Translations under genes and position numbers: made by a program
Shown here: piece by piece, positions 10,200-18,799 of the stretch
How positions within the stretch are numbered: the first letter of the stretch is position 1
How the letters are laid out: each line of letters begins with the position of its first letter
Origin: Paracoccus onchidii
GTDB taxonomy: Bacteria > Pseudomonadota > Alphaproteobacteria > Rhodobacterales > Rhodobacteraceae
DNA: 64,000 nucleotides
Assembly (NCBI RefSeq): GCF_028294535.1
Contig: NZ_JAQBIE010000003.1
Location: forward strand, 124,001 to 188,000
Direction of reading: 5' to 3'
Notes under the pieces: generated by a model
Told to the model about the DNA's origin: nothing
What the model saw: the letters and a program-made list of their open reading frames with translations, nothing else
The model's database searches: none

Positions 10200-10979
10200 T
10201 TAACCGATCCAGCCGCCATCGGCATCATCGCCCGCTTCCTGCAGCAAACGGGCGAAATCTGGCAGGGTCACATGGCGTTTGCCCGACAGTTCGACCACGC
10301 CTTCGCGTTTCAGCGCATTGATCTGACGGCTGACGGTTTCCAGCGTCAATCCAAGATAATCGGCCATCGCTTCGCGGGTCAAAGGCAATTCAATCTCGAT
10401 CTGGCCATTCATCGGCACGGGACTGCCGGATGCCTGACGGCGGGCGATAATGGCGATGAAAGACGCAATCTTTTCACGCGCGGTCTTGCGCCCCAGCAGC
10501 AACATCCATTCACGCGCGGCGTCCAGTTCGTCCATGGTCATTTCGAGCAGGCGCTGCGACAGGTGCGGAATATCGCGAATCATGTCCTCGAACGGAGCGC
10601 GGCGAAAACAGCAAAGCTTGACCTTGGTCGTGGCAACCGCGTCATAGGGCACGACATCGCGTCCCGGACGGCCCATGAAATCACTGGGCAAAAGCAGCCC
10701 GACCATCTGCGTGCGCCCATCTTCAAGCCGCTGGGACAAGGATGCCACACCGGACACGACCGATGCCACAAAATCCATGCGATCGCCGCCCCAGGCAATG
10801 ACCTGCCCTGGCTCGAAGCTGCGATAGAACTTGATTTTCTCAAGCGCGATCAGTTCATCGTCCACGCAATGCGAACAGACAGCGCGATGCCGGATCGGGC
10901 AGGTGTCACAGCTTTCGACCCCCGTAGGCGCCCGCCCGGGTCCAGGCATTTTGATCTGGGTCAAGGACTGCGCGCTCAT
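10200..10979 (-). CDS. fnrL: FNR-type oxygen-sensing transcriptional regulator (FnrL/FnrP)
   Basis: Crp/Fnr family activator that senses oxygen through a 4Fe-4S cluster. Numbered from ATG 10979, cysteines lie at 24, 27, 35 and 38 (CDTCPIRHRAVCSHC), with another pair in KVKLCCFRRAPFED near residue 120. A cyclic-nucleotide-binding fold follows, then a helix-turn-helix with ETVSRQ, the E-x-x-S-R pattern that reads TTGAT half-sites. Four in-frame ATGs (11000, 10982, 10979, 10949) are candidates and none has a clear ribosome site; the FNR box at 10951 overlaps the longer forms and sits directly before the shortest. It is divergent from hemN. Negative autoregulation is likely if the promoter lies further upstream. 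Confidence 0.94.
   Translation of the reverse strand: MSAQSLTQIKMPGPGRAPTGVESCDTCPIRHRAVCSHCVDDELIALEKIKFYRSFEPGQVIAWGGDRMDFVASVVSGVASLSQRLEDGRTQMVGLLLPSDFMGRPGRDVVPYDAVATTKVKLCCFRRAPFEDMIRDIPHLSQRLLEMTMDELDAAREWMLLLGRKTAREKIASFIAIIARRQASGSPVPMNGQIEIELPLTREAMADYLGLTLETVSRQINALKREGVVELSGKRHVTLPDFARLLQEAGDDADGGWIG
10951..10964. promoter_or_regulatory. FNR/FnrL box between fnrL and hemN
   Basis: TTGATCTGGGTCAA, identical to the ccoN site 1. Its centre is about 41 bases before the hemN ATG at 10999, the classic class II FNR distance to a transcription start, and GATAAT at 10984-10989 fits a -10 element. On the other strand it falls inside the 5' part of the fnrL reading frame, where bound FNR could block fnrL transcription. 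Confidence 0.82.
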
Positions 10980-10998
10980 CATTGATAATTGTATGGTC

Positions 10999-12355
10999 AT
11001 GAAACAGGTTTCGCAACTACAGGATTATGGTCTGTTTGACGCGCGAGCGCCGCGTTACACCAGCTATCCGCCCGCCAATCACTTTGCCACAGATGGCATA
11101 TCCGACCTTGCCCGTGACTGGATCGCCTCAATCGCGCCGGGCAGCGAGGTTTCGCTTTATGTGCATGTGCCATTCTGTCGCCGACTTTGCTGGTTTTGCG
11201 CCTGCCGCACGCAGGGAACCCAATCGCTGGATCCGGTGCGGATCTATGTTGAAACCTTGCTGGATGAATTGCGGCAATTGCGCGCACGCATGCCCGACGC
11301 CGTGCGGCTGTCGCGCCTGCATTGGGGCGGCGGCACACCGACCTTGCTGCCCCCCGACCAGATCACCCGCCTTGCCACGGCGATATTTGACGCCTTTCCG
11401 CTGACAGAACGCGGTGAGTTTTCGGTTGAGATCGACCCGACCGAAATCGACCCGGCCCGCATGTCCGCCCTGGCGGCGGCGGGCATGACCCGCGCCTCGA
11501 TCGGGGTGCAGGATTTCAACCCTGACATTCAGGCCGCGATCGGGCGCCCGCAAAGCTATGAGGTCACGGCCAAAGCCGTCGAGATGATCCGGGCAGCGGG
11601 CATCAACAGCCTGAATGCCGATATCCTGTATGGCCTGCCCCATCAAAGCCGGTCGCGCATGTCCGAAACCGTTCAGAAGCTGATGGCGCTGTCGCCGGAT
11701 CGGGTGGCGCTATATGGCTATGCCCATGTGCCATGGATGTCCAAAACGGCAGGTGATGATACCCGAACAACACCTGCCCGACGCCCGCAATCGCCTGGAT
11801 CTGTTCGAAACCGCCCGTGATCTGTTCGTCGCGGATGGGTTCACCGAAATCGGCATCGACCACTTTGCCCGGCCCGGCGACAATCTGGCGCGCGCGCGCA
11901 ATCTTGGTCAGCTGAGACGGAACTTTCAGGGCTATACCGACGATCACAGCCAGGTCCTTTTAGGGTTGGGCGCATCGTCGATTTCCCGCTTTCCGCAGGG
12001 TTACGCCCAGAACGCGCCGGCCACGGGGGCCTATACGGCACGGATCCGCGAAGGGCGCATCCCCGCAACCCGCGGCCACGCCTTCACCCGCGAAGATCGC
12101 TGGCGCGCCAGAATGATCGAATCACTGATGTGCCACTTTCACATCGACAATGGGGAAATGCTGCGCGATTTCGGGATATCCCCCAGCCAGCTGGCCCATC
12201 TTTACGCGCCACTGCGCACGCGGTTCAAGAACATGGTCAGAATCACCCCACATGCATTGCAAATCACCGCCGAAGGCCGGCCCTTGACCCGCATGATCGC
12301 ACAGCATTTCGATACCTACGCCACACACCCCGATAGCCATTCCCAAGCGATCTAG
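10999..12355 (+). pseudogene. hemN: Oxygen-independent coproporphyrinogen III oxidase HemN, frameshifted
   Basis: Radical SAM enzyme of anaerobic heme synthesis. The 5' part reads MKQVSQLQDYGLFDARAPRY, with C-x3-C-x2-C-x-C at 60-69 (CRRLCWFCAC) and GGGTPTLL. Homology continues to GYAHVPWMSK, where an AAAA run at 11743-11746 shifts the frame; the rest (RQVMIPEQHLPDARNRLDLF through the C-terminal HemN domain) continues one frame over to the TAG at 12353. The unshifted frame stops at 11820 after 273 residues. The interval is 1357 bases, one more than the 452 codons of a normal 451-residue HemN, so a single extra A explains it. It may be a real mutation or a sequencing error. No Shine-Dalgarno is visible before ATG 10999. 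Confidence 0.88.
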
Positions 12356-12373
12356 GCCGCCCCCGGGGCGGCC
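12355..12373. terminator. GC-rich hairpin between convergent hemN and polA
   Basis: GGCCGCCCC (12355-12363) and GGGGCGGCC (12365-12373) form a 9-bp inverted repeat starting at the last base of the hemN stop codon. No T-tract follows on either strand, so it is at best a weak bidirectional terminator or a transcript-stabilising stem. Confidence 0.5.
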
Positions 12374-12386
12374 CAACCAGGTCAGA

Positions 12387-15197
12387 TCAATGGGCTTCGG
12401 CCCAGTTGTCGCCGCTGCCCGCGTCGACAACCAGAGGAACCGACAGCTTCACCGCCGGTTCCGCCGCCGTCTCCATCACCTGCCGGGCCGCAGAAATCAG
12501 TGCGTCCACAGCGCCTTCCTCGACCTCGAAAACCAGTTCATCATGCACCTGCAACAGCATTCGTGCCGGCAGATCGCTGATCGCGGCAGGCATGCGGATC
12601 ATCGCACGCCGGATGATATCGGCCGCGGCCCCCTGAATCGGCGCGTTGATCGCCGCGCGCTTGGCCCCGCCCGCCGCCGGACCTGACTGATTGATCGCAG
12701 GCGTGTTGATCCGCCGACCGAACAATGTCCTGACAAAGCCATCCTGCTTGGCGTCGGCAACGGTCTTGTCCATATAGGCGCGGATCTCGGGGAACCGTTC
12801 GAAATAGGTATTGATGAACGCCTGTGCCTCGGCCCGCGGAATCCGCAGGTTGCGCGACAGACCAAAGCCCGAAATGCCGTAGATCACGCCGAAATTGATG
12901 GCCTTGGCCTGACGGCGGATCATCGGGTCCATCCCCTCGACCGGCACGCCGAACATCTGGCTGGCGGTCATGGCATGAATATCCACGCCCTCGCTGAAAG
13001 CCTGTTTCAACGCCGGTATATCGGCAACATGCGCCAGGATGCGCAGCTCGATCTGGCTGTAATCCAGACTGACCAGCCGGTGCCCTTCAGTGGCAACGAA
13101 AGCCTCGCGGATTCGTCGCCCTTCTTCACTGCGCACGGGAATATTCTGCAAATTCGGCTCGGTCGAAGCCAACCGCCCGGTCTGCGCCCCGGCGATGGAA
13201 TAGCTGGTATGAACCCTGCCGGTTTCCGCGTTCACATAGGTCTGGAGCGCATCGGTATAGGTGGATTTCAGCTTGCTGACCTGACGCCAGTCAAGCACCC
13301 GCGCCGCCAGGTCGGTGCCCTCGGCCGCCAGATCCTCCAACACATCCGCGCTGGTGGAATAGGCGCCGGTTTTGCCCTGTTTCCCGCCCGGCAGCCCCAT
13401 CTTGTCAAACAGGATCTCGCCCAGCTGCTTGGGGGAGCCGACATTGAACTTTTCGCCGGCGAATTCGTGGATTTCATCCTCGAGCTGCGCCATCTTCTGG
13501 GCAAACGCGTTCGACATGCGCTTCAACGTCTCGCCCGCGACGCGGATACCGGCCATTTCCATATCGGCCAGCACCGGCACCATCGGGCGTTCCAGCGTTT
13601 CATAGACGGTGGTGACCTTCTGCGCAGAAAGCCGGGGCGCGAAATGCTGCCAAAGCCGCAGGGTGACATCCGCATCCTCGGCAGCATAGGGCGTAGCCTT
13701 GTCGATGGCGACCTGATCAAAACTGATCTGCGACTTGCCCGAACCGATCAGTTCCTTGATCGGGATGCATTTGTGATCCAGATAGCGATCGGCCAGCTCG
13801 TCCATGCCATGATTATGGGTGCCTGCATTCAGCGCATATGACATCAACATCGTATCCGCGATCGGGGCCATGCGAACCCCCAGACGCGCGAATATCTTCC
13901 AGTCATATTTGATGTTCTGCCCGATTTTCAGGATCGCCGGATCTTCCAGCACGGGCTTCAATGCGCCCAGCACCCCGGTCAGGCCAAGCTGTCCCGGAAC
14001 CAGGGCGGCAGATCCGAACAGGTCGTCCCCGCCCTCGACATGTCCCACTGGAATGTAACAGGCTTCACCCGCACGTACGCAAAGCGACACGCCGACCAGA
14101 TCCGCCTGCATTTCGTCAAGCGAGGTTGTTTCGGTATCGATGGCGACGTGACCGGCGTCGCGAATGCGTCCGACCCAACGCTCCAAAGCCTCGGCATCGG
14201 TCACGCATTCATACGCAGCATGATCGAACCCCGGCATTTCCGGGGCGGCAGTCACAGCGACCGCCGACGCCGGCGCGGCCACCACCGGCGCTTCGGCGCC
14301 CAGCCGCTCGGCCACGCGCTTGGTCAGGGTGCGAAACTCCATCTGCGTCAGAAAACCCAGCAAGGCATCGGCATCCGGGTCACGCACTTCCAGGCTTTGC
14401 AGGGTGAAATCCAGCGGCGTGTTCCGGTCCAATTCGACAAGCCGTTTGGAAATACGGATCTGTTCGGCATGATCGATCAATGTCTGGCGGCGCTTGGGCT
14501 GCTTGATCTCGCCCGCGCGTTCCAGCAGCGTTTCGAGATCGCCATATTCATTGATCAACTGCGCGGCGGTCTTGATCCCGATGCCCGGCGCACCCGGCAC
14601 ATTGTCCACCGAATCACCGGCCAACGCCTGGACATCCACGACACGATCCGGGCCCACCCCGAATTTGGCCTGCACCTCTTCAACGCCGATCAACTTGCCC
14701 TTGATCGGGTCCAGCATGTCCACACCCTCGCCGACAAGCTGCATCAGGTCCTTGTCGCTGCTGATGATCGTCGCGGATCCCCCGGCCTCGCGTGCCCGGC
14801 AGGACAGTGCCGCGATAATGTCGTCAGCCTCATATCCTTCCAACTCGATGCAAGAGATATTGAACGCCCGCGTCGCGTCGCGCGTCAGCGGGAATTGCGG
14901 GCGCAGATCTTCCGGCAATTCAGGACGGTTCGCCTTGTAAAGATCATAGATCTCGTTGCGGAATGTCTTCGAGGAATGGTCGAAGATCACTGCGGCATGG
15001 GTCGGCGCGGCACTGCCATGTTCGTCCGAGACATATTTCCACAACATGTTGCAGAACCCGGCAACAGCCCCGACGGGCAACCCGTCGGACTTGCGCGTCA
15101 AGGCCGGCAGCGCATGATAGGCGCGAAAGATAAAAGCCGAGCCATCGATCAGATGCAGATGGCAACCCTTGCCAAAGGCAGGCGCGTCCGAGGTCAT
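12387..15197 (-). CDS. polA: DNA polymerase I
   Basis: Repair and Okazaki-fragment polymerase, 936 residues with all three activities. The N-terminal 5'-3' nuclease spans about 1-290 (HLIDGSAFIFRAYHALP, ELEGYEADDIIA, GIGIKTAAQLI). The 3'-5' exonuclease has an intact D-x-E motif in VAIDTETTSLDE near residue 385, so proofreading is probably retained. The polymerase part has motif A (VSLDYSQIELRI), motif B (RRQAKAINFGVIYG) and motif C (LLQVHDELVFEV). AAGGA before ATG 15197 sets the start; an upstream in-frame ATG at 15308 would add an unrelated leader. Confidence 0.97.
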   Translation of the reverse strand: MTSDAPAFGKGCHLHLIDGSAFIFRAYHALPALTRKSDGLPVGAVAGFCNMLWKYVSDEHGSAAPTHAAVIFDHSSKTFRNEIYDLYKANRPELPEDLRPQFPLTRDATRAFNISCIELEGYEADDIIAALSCRAREAGGSATIISSDKDLMQLVGEGVDMLDPIKGKLIGVEEVQAKFGVGPDRVVDVQALAGDSVDNVPGAPGIGIKTAAQLINEYGDLETLLERAGEIKQPKRRQTLIDHAEQIRISKRLVELDRNTPLDFTLQSLEVRDPDADALLGFLTQMEFRTLTKRVAERLGAEAPVVAAPASAVAVTAAPEMPGFDHAAYECVTDAEALERWVGRIRDAGHVAIDTETTSLDEMQADLVGVSLCVRAGEACYIPVGHVEGGDDLFGSAALVPGQLGLTGVLGALKPVLEDPAILKIGQNIKYDWKIFARLGVRMAPIADTMLMSYALNAGTHNHGMDELADRYLDHKCIPIKELIGSGKSQISFDQVAIDKATPYAAEDADVTLRLWQHFAPRLSAQKVTTVYETLERPMVPVLADMEMAGIRVAGETLKRMSNAFAQKMAQLEDEIHEFAGEKFNVGSPKQLGEILFDKMGLPGGKQGKTGAYSTSADVLEDLAAEGTDLAARVLDWRQVSKLKSTYTDALQTYVNAETGRVHTSYSIAGAQTGRLASTEPNLQNIPVRSEEGRRIREAFVATEGHRLVSLDYSQIELRILAHVADIPALKQAFSEGVDIHAMTASQMFGVPVEGMDPMIRRQAKAINFGVIYGISGFGLSRNLRIPRAEAQAFINTYFERFPEIRAYMDKTVADAKQDGFVRTLFGRRINTPAINQSGPAAGGAKRAAINAPIQGAAADIIRRAMIRMPAAISDLPARMLLQVHDELVFEVEEGAVDALISAARQVMETAAEPAVKLSVPLVVDAGSGDNWAEAH

Positions 15198-15315
15198 AAG
15201 GCGATCCTTTACGAGATGTCGCCGACCGTTCTGACAGAATCCTTCGACGGGCGCAAAGGGGCAGCAACAGTCGCGAATGTCATTCGGGTGCGTATGCGCG
15301 GGGCGCAAGCCCCAG

Positions 15316-15348
15316 CCTTGCCGTCCCCCTCAATGGGGGGCGTCAAGG
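15316..15348 (-). terminator. Hairpin downstream of the zinc-finger protein gene
   Basis: CCTTGCCGTCCCCC and GGGGGGCGTCAAGG form a long, nearly perfect inverted repeat across 15316-15348, beyond the stop of the minus-strand gene at 15389. It lacks a clear U-tract, so terminator function is a guess. Confidence 0.45.
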
Positions 15349-15388
15349 CTTCGCCGCCCCGGGACGGAACCCGGCGGCAACGGCCTGA

Positions 15389-15634
15389 TCAGTGATCGTC
15401 GCCCGCATGGTCGCGATCCAGAACAAAGCGTTTGTCGCAATAGCCGCAATCGACAAACCCCGTATCCGCCGAAATCGCCAGCCAGACCCGCGGATGGCCC
15501 AAACCGGCGGCGTCATCGCCGTCACAGGCGACGCGGCGGCTGGTCACGATCACTTCTTCGGGCGCGGGTCGCTTCAGCGCGTCGGCGTCCTGGCCGGTCG
15601 ACAGCGGGTTTTCGGGCATCACATATTCGGTCAT
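15389..15634 (-). CDS. Small zinc-finger (zf-CHCC) domain protein
   Basis: An 81-residue protein whose C-terminal half reads [20 protein letters not shown] and then [13 protein letters not shown]. The C...GHP...CxxC arrangement is the zf-CHCC fold found in mitochondrial complex I subunit NDUFS6 and its alphaproteobacterial relatives, where it binds one zinc. A role in complex I assembly is inference from the family. AAGG lies upstream of ATG 15634. It is divergent from the ABC ATPase gene at 15724. Confidence 0.85.
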   Translation of the reverse strand: MTEYVMPENPLSTGQDADALKRPAPEEVIVTSRRVACDGDDAAGLGHPRVWLAISADTGFVDCGYCDKRFVLDRDHAGDDH

Positions 15635-15723
15635 GTCTGGCCTTCTTGTCGCGACGTGCGTGATCTGCTCTAACCCCATTAGCGCAGCGCCGCCTGCCTT
15701 CGCAAGCTCTGCTAGGAAGACCA

Positions 15724-16650
15724 ATGACAAATGCGATCGAAATTTCGGGCCTGCGCAAGGTCTATGCCGCCCAGGGCAACGCCCCCGCCAAAGAGGCATT
15801 GAAAGGCGTTGATTTGACCATCCCGACCGGCAGCATCTTCGGCCTTCTGGGTCCGAACGGCGCCGGGAAATCGACGATGATCAACATTCTGGCCGGGCTG
15901 GTCAATAAAACTGCGGGCAAGGTGTCGATCTGGGGTTTCGATCAGGACGTGAACCCGCGCCAGTCCCGTGCCGCCATCGGCGTGATGCCCCAGGAACTGA
16001 ACATGGACCCGTTCTTCACCCCGCGCGCCAGCCTCGAAGTGCAGGCCGGCCTTTACGGAGTGTCGAAATCCGAACGCTGGACCGATGAATTGCTGGAACT
16101 GGTCGGCCTGACCGAACAGGCCAACGCCTATGCGCGCAATCTTTCGGGCGGAATGCGCCGACGCCTGCTATTGGCCAAGGCACTGGTGCACCGCCCGCAT
16201 ATCCTTGTGCTGGATGAACCTACGGCGGGCGTCGACATTACGCTGCGCGAGATGCTGTGGAACAATGTGCGCAAGCTCAATCAGGCCGGCATGACGATCA
16301 TCCTGACCACGCATTACCTCGAAGAGGCCGAGGAAATGTGCGACGAAATCGCCATCATCAATCACGGTGAACTGATCGTCCGCCAAGGCACCCGCGACCT
16401 GCTGGCCCGCACCGACGGCAAGACCCTTGTCATCGATACGGGCGGCACGACCGAACTGCCCGACCTGCCGACAGGCGCGCGCCCCGAATGGCGCGATGAC
16501 GGCAGGCTCGCCATCAGCTATCCGCCTTCCGCGATACGCGCGGATGCCTTGCTCGACGCCTTGCGGGCCGGTGGCGTGCCAATCATTGACGTGGCCACCG
16601 AACAACCGGATCTGGAAGACGTCTTTGTCGAAATGACACGCGGCCGCTAG
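15724..16650 (+). CDS. ABC transporter ATP-binding protein, CcmA/NodI-like
   Basis: A 308-residue ABC ATPase with a Walker A (GPNGAGKST, near 44), a Q-loop in [11 protein letters not shown], the signature [11 protein letters not shown], a Walker B and D-loop ([12 protein letters not shown]) and a switch His in [12 protein letters not shown]. After about residue 235 comes a short C-terminal regulatory extension of the DrrA/multidrug type. Such proteins pair with a separate ABC-2 permease, but none is adjacent: the next gene on this strand is more than 2 kb away. The substrate is therefore unknown. AGGAAG precedes the ATG. Confidence 0.87.
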   Translation: MTNAIEISGLRKVYAAQGNAPAKEALKGVDLTIPTGSIFGLLGPNGAGKSTMINILAGLVNKTAGKVSIWGFDQDVNPRQSRAAIGVMPQELNMDPFFTPRASLEVQAGLYGVSKSERWTDELLELVGLTEQANAYARNLSGGMRRRLLLAKALVHRPHILVLDEPTAGVDITLREMLWNNVRKLNQAGMTIILTTHYLEEAEEMCDEIAIINHGELIVRQGTRDLLARTDGKTLVIDTGGTTELPDLPTGARPEWRDDGRLAISYPPSAIRADALLDALRAGGVPIIDVATEQPDLEDVFVEMTRGR

Positions 16651-16659
16651 GCCGCGCTG

Positions 16660-17043
16660 CTAGTCACGCAGGCTGACCATCGGTCCCATCATGCGCCCGC
16701 CCATGATATGCAGATGGAAATGCGGCACCTCTTGAACTCCATGCGGCCCGGAATTCGCGATCGCCCGGAAGCCCTCATGCCCGTCGCCCAGTGAAACACC
16801 CTCGCTGGCGCACACCTTGGCACACAGACGCATGAAGCCGACGATCTCGGCCTCGGATGCATTTGCCGAGAAATCGTCAAAGCTGACATATTGTCCTTTG
16901 GGAATCACCAGGACATGGGTCGGTGCCTTGGGCGCGATATCGCGGAACGCCAATGCGTGGTCGTTTTCGGCAACCGTATCATTGGGAATTTCGCCGCGCA
17001 GAATCTTGGCAAAGATATTCTGGTCATCATAGTCATAGGTCAT
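16660..17043 (-). CDS. HIT family (histidine triad) nucleotide-binding protein, HINT-like
   Basis: A 127-residue purine phosphoramidase-type protein. It begins DDQNIFAKILRGEIP and contains DIAPKAPTHVLVIPK, and the catalytic triad motif H-x-H-x-H-x-x is seen in PHFHLHIMGG at the C-terminus. The length is typical of bacterial HinT. It is encoded 18 bases downstream of the GT14 gene and is probably cotranscribed with it; the functional link, if any, is unclear. Confidence 0.93.
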   Translation of the reverse strand: MTYDYDDQNIFAKILRGEIPNDTVAENDHALAFRDIAPKAPTHVLVIPKGQYVSFDDFSANASEAEIVGFMRLCAKVCASEGVSLGDGHEGFRAIANSGPHGVQEVPHFHLHIMGGRMMGPMVSLRD

Positions 17044-17061
17044 GGGCGCGCTAAGTCCTTG

Positions 17062-18636
17062 TCAGTCGAACAGATTGGGTATCGCGGCCAGATCCTGCGC
17101 CATCTCGGGCGACAGGTCCAGAAAGCGGGCAAGTGCGGCTGCATTTCGTTCGATCGCGCGATCCGCCGCAATGGTTTCGAAATTGTCGAATTCCATGTCG
17201 CGAAGCCGCTCGGCCTCATGGTCCAGATCACCCTTGACCGCAGGCAACAACCGCTCGAACAATTCCGGCGGCGTCGTGTCATTTGCCAGGCCAATCCGGC
17301 GGGTATGGCCCCGCAGATAGGTGTCATCAAACTCGGTTTCGACAAACAGGATGCGGGTCTCGGCGCGGTCCGCGGCGAAATCGCTGATCAGGTTCAATGC
17401 TGACGGGTCCAGGCACAACACCAGATTCGTGGTTTCGAATTGCTCGAACAACAGTTTGATCAGCGCCCGGCGATGCCTTTCCCGCTTGGCCACAGTCGAG
17501 GCGATACCACCCATATCGGGCAGGGCCGCTTCCTGTTCATTGAACACGAAATCAACTGCGGGAATAGCCGTGGTTGCCCGGATGCGTTCCGACAACCGTT
17601 TGGCCACATGCCATTTTTTCGCAACGATCAGATGCACCACGCGCGACCGCCCAAGGCTGCCATCCGTTTCCCAGAAACGCGGCGCAAACCGGCGTCCGAT
17701 CCGTCCGCGTCCGGTCAAAAAGTAATACAGGCGCGGCCCCTCGGCAGAAATCGGAAACTCTTGCCCCGTCTCTTGCCAGGTCATGCCCAGCTTGTGCCGC
17801 AATTCTTGCGCCTCGGCCGAGATCTTGCGCGCAAAAAGGAAGTTCTGGCGCAGCAGCAGGTCGAAATGGTCGTTATGAAAGGTGACCGGCATGCCATAAT
17901 CGGTAAACAACAGAAATGTCAGTGTCCGACTGCGCAACTGCGTCTTTGGCACGACATGGGCCACAAGCGTCTGAAAGAATGTCTCGTCCGGAATCCAGGT
18001 CGTCCGGAAAAAGCGCACCAGCGCTGGCCATTCCTCGATCAGCTGCAACACCGCTTCAATGGTCTGGCGGCGAAGACACCACCATTGCGATCCGATCATG
18101 ATCTGCAATCCTTCGGGCACCTGCCGCGACAGGCCCAGGCGTCGCTGCAGTTTCATGCTGGCATAGAACAAGCCCTTCTGGTTGCGCTCGTTGAACCAGT
18201 GCCGATAGATCAGACGCTCTTCCTTGATCCCGGTCTTGATCCAGTCACTGCGAAAAAAGTCAAAGCTCTCGATATAGTCGCAATCATCGGCATCCAGAAA
18301 ATCATGGGTATATTCTGCCGATTTGATCGGCATGCAATCGCCTGAAAGCATGTAGAAATGAGTCGCCTGCGGAAACTGGCGCTCGGCCGCGCGCAACGCC
18401 TCTAACGTGGCGGCCACAAGCGACCATTCACCCCAACCACATTTCAGGCGCCGGCGCGCGAAAACCACCGACGGGTTTCCGGCCAGTGCCTCGCGGATCA
18501 TCCGAAAATCCTCGGTCGGAGCACTCTTGTCATAGTGGATCGAAACGAAATCGCCCGAAGCGGTCAGACGCCGTGCCTGATCGATAACCCCCTGCGGGTC
18601 CTTGTGGGTCAGCAGGATAAAGGCGATGCGTGCCAT
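17062..18636 (-). CDS. GT14 (core-2/I-branching)-type glycosyltransferase, large rhodobacterial form
   Basis: A 524-residue protein. Residues 1-260 match the glycosyltransferase family 14 (beta-xylosyl/GlcNAc branching) fold: IAFILLTHKDPQGVIDQARR at the start, KCGWGEWSLVAATLEALRAA, HFYMLSGDCMPIKS, GSQWWCLRRQTIE and WIPDETFFQTL. The remaining half is a Rhodobacteraceae-specific extension (DUF5928-like, from memory) of unknown role. No signal peptide or membrane helix is evident, so it probably acts in the cytosol. It is divergent from a sulfotransferase gene, suggesting a shared product such as a sulfated surface glycan or modified protein; this is inference. Confidence 0.82.
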   Translation of the reverse strand: MARIAFILLTHKDPQGVIDQARRLTASGDFVSIHYDKSAPTEDFRMIREALAGNPSVVFARRRLKCGWGEWSLVAATLEALRAAERQFPQATHFYMLSGDCMPIKSAEYTHDFLDADDCDYIESFDFFRSDWIKTGIKEERLIYRHWFNERNQKGLFYASMKLQRRLGLSRQVPEGLQIMIGSQWWCLRRQTIEAVLQLIEEWPALVRFFRTTWIPDETFFQTLVAHVVPKTQLRSRTLTFLLFTDYGMPVTFHNDHFDLLLRQNFLFARKISAEAQELRHKLGMTWQETGQEFPISAEGPRLYYFLTGRGRIGRRFAPRFWETDGSLGRSRVVHLIVAKKWHVAKRLSERIRATTAIPAVDFVFNEQEAALPDMGGIASTVAKRERHRRALIKLLFEQFETTNLVLCLDPSALNLISDFAADRAETRILFVETEFDDTYLRGHTRRIGLANDTTPPELFERLLPAVKGDLDHEAERLRDMEFDNFETIAADRAIERNAAALARFLDLSPEMAQDLAAIPNLFD

Positions 18637-18799
18637 GACGGATCATTTTTCCTGTCAAATCGTATCGGTTATTCGGAAGGCGTTGATAATCCTTCCATCA
18701 TTTGCTTTCTGTCTCTAACCATTTTCAGCGCGTGAACAAGGCGCGCGAACCGCACCGACCGCCGAACCGGGGCTTTACGCGCAAAGGAGTATTGCAATC

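Noticed and set aside
14040..15395. A 450-codon plus-strand frame opposite the 5' half of polA
   Set aside because: Antisense shadow of polA; no start context or domain.
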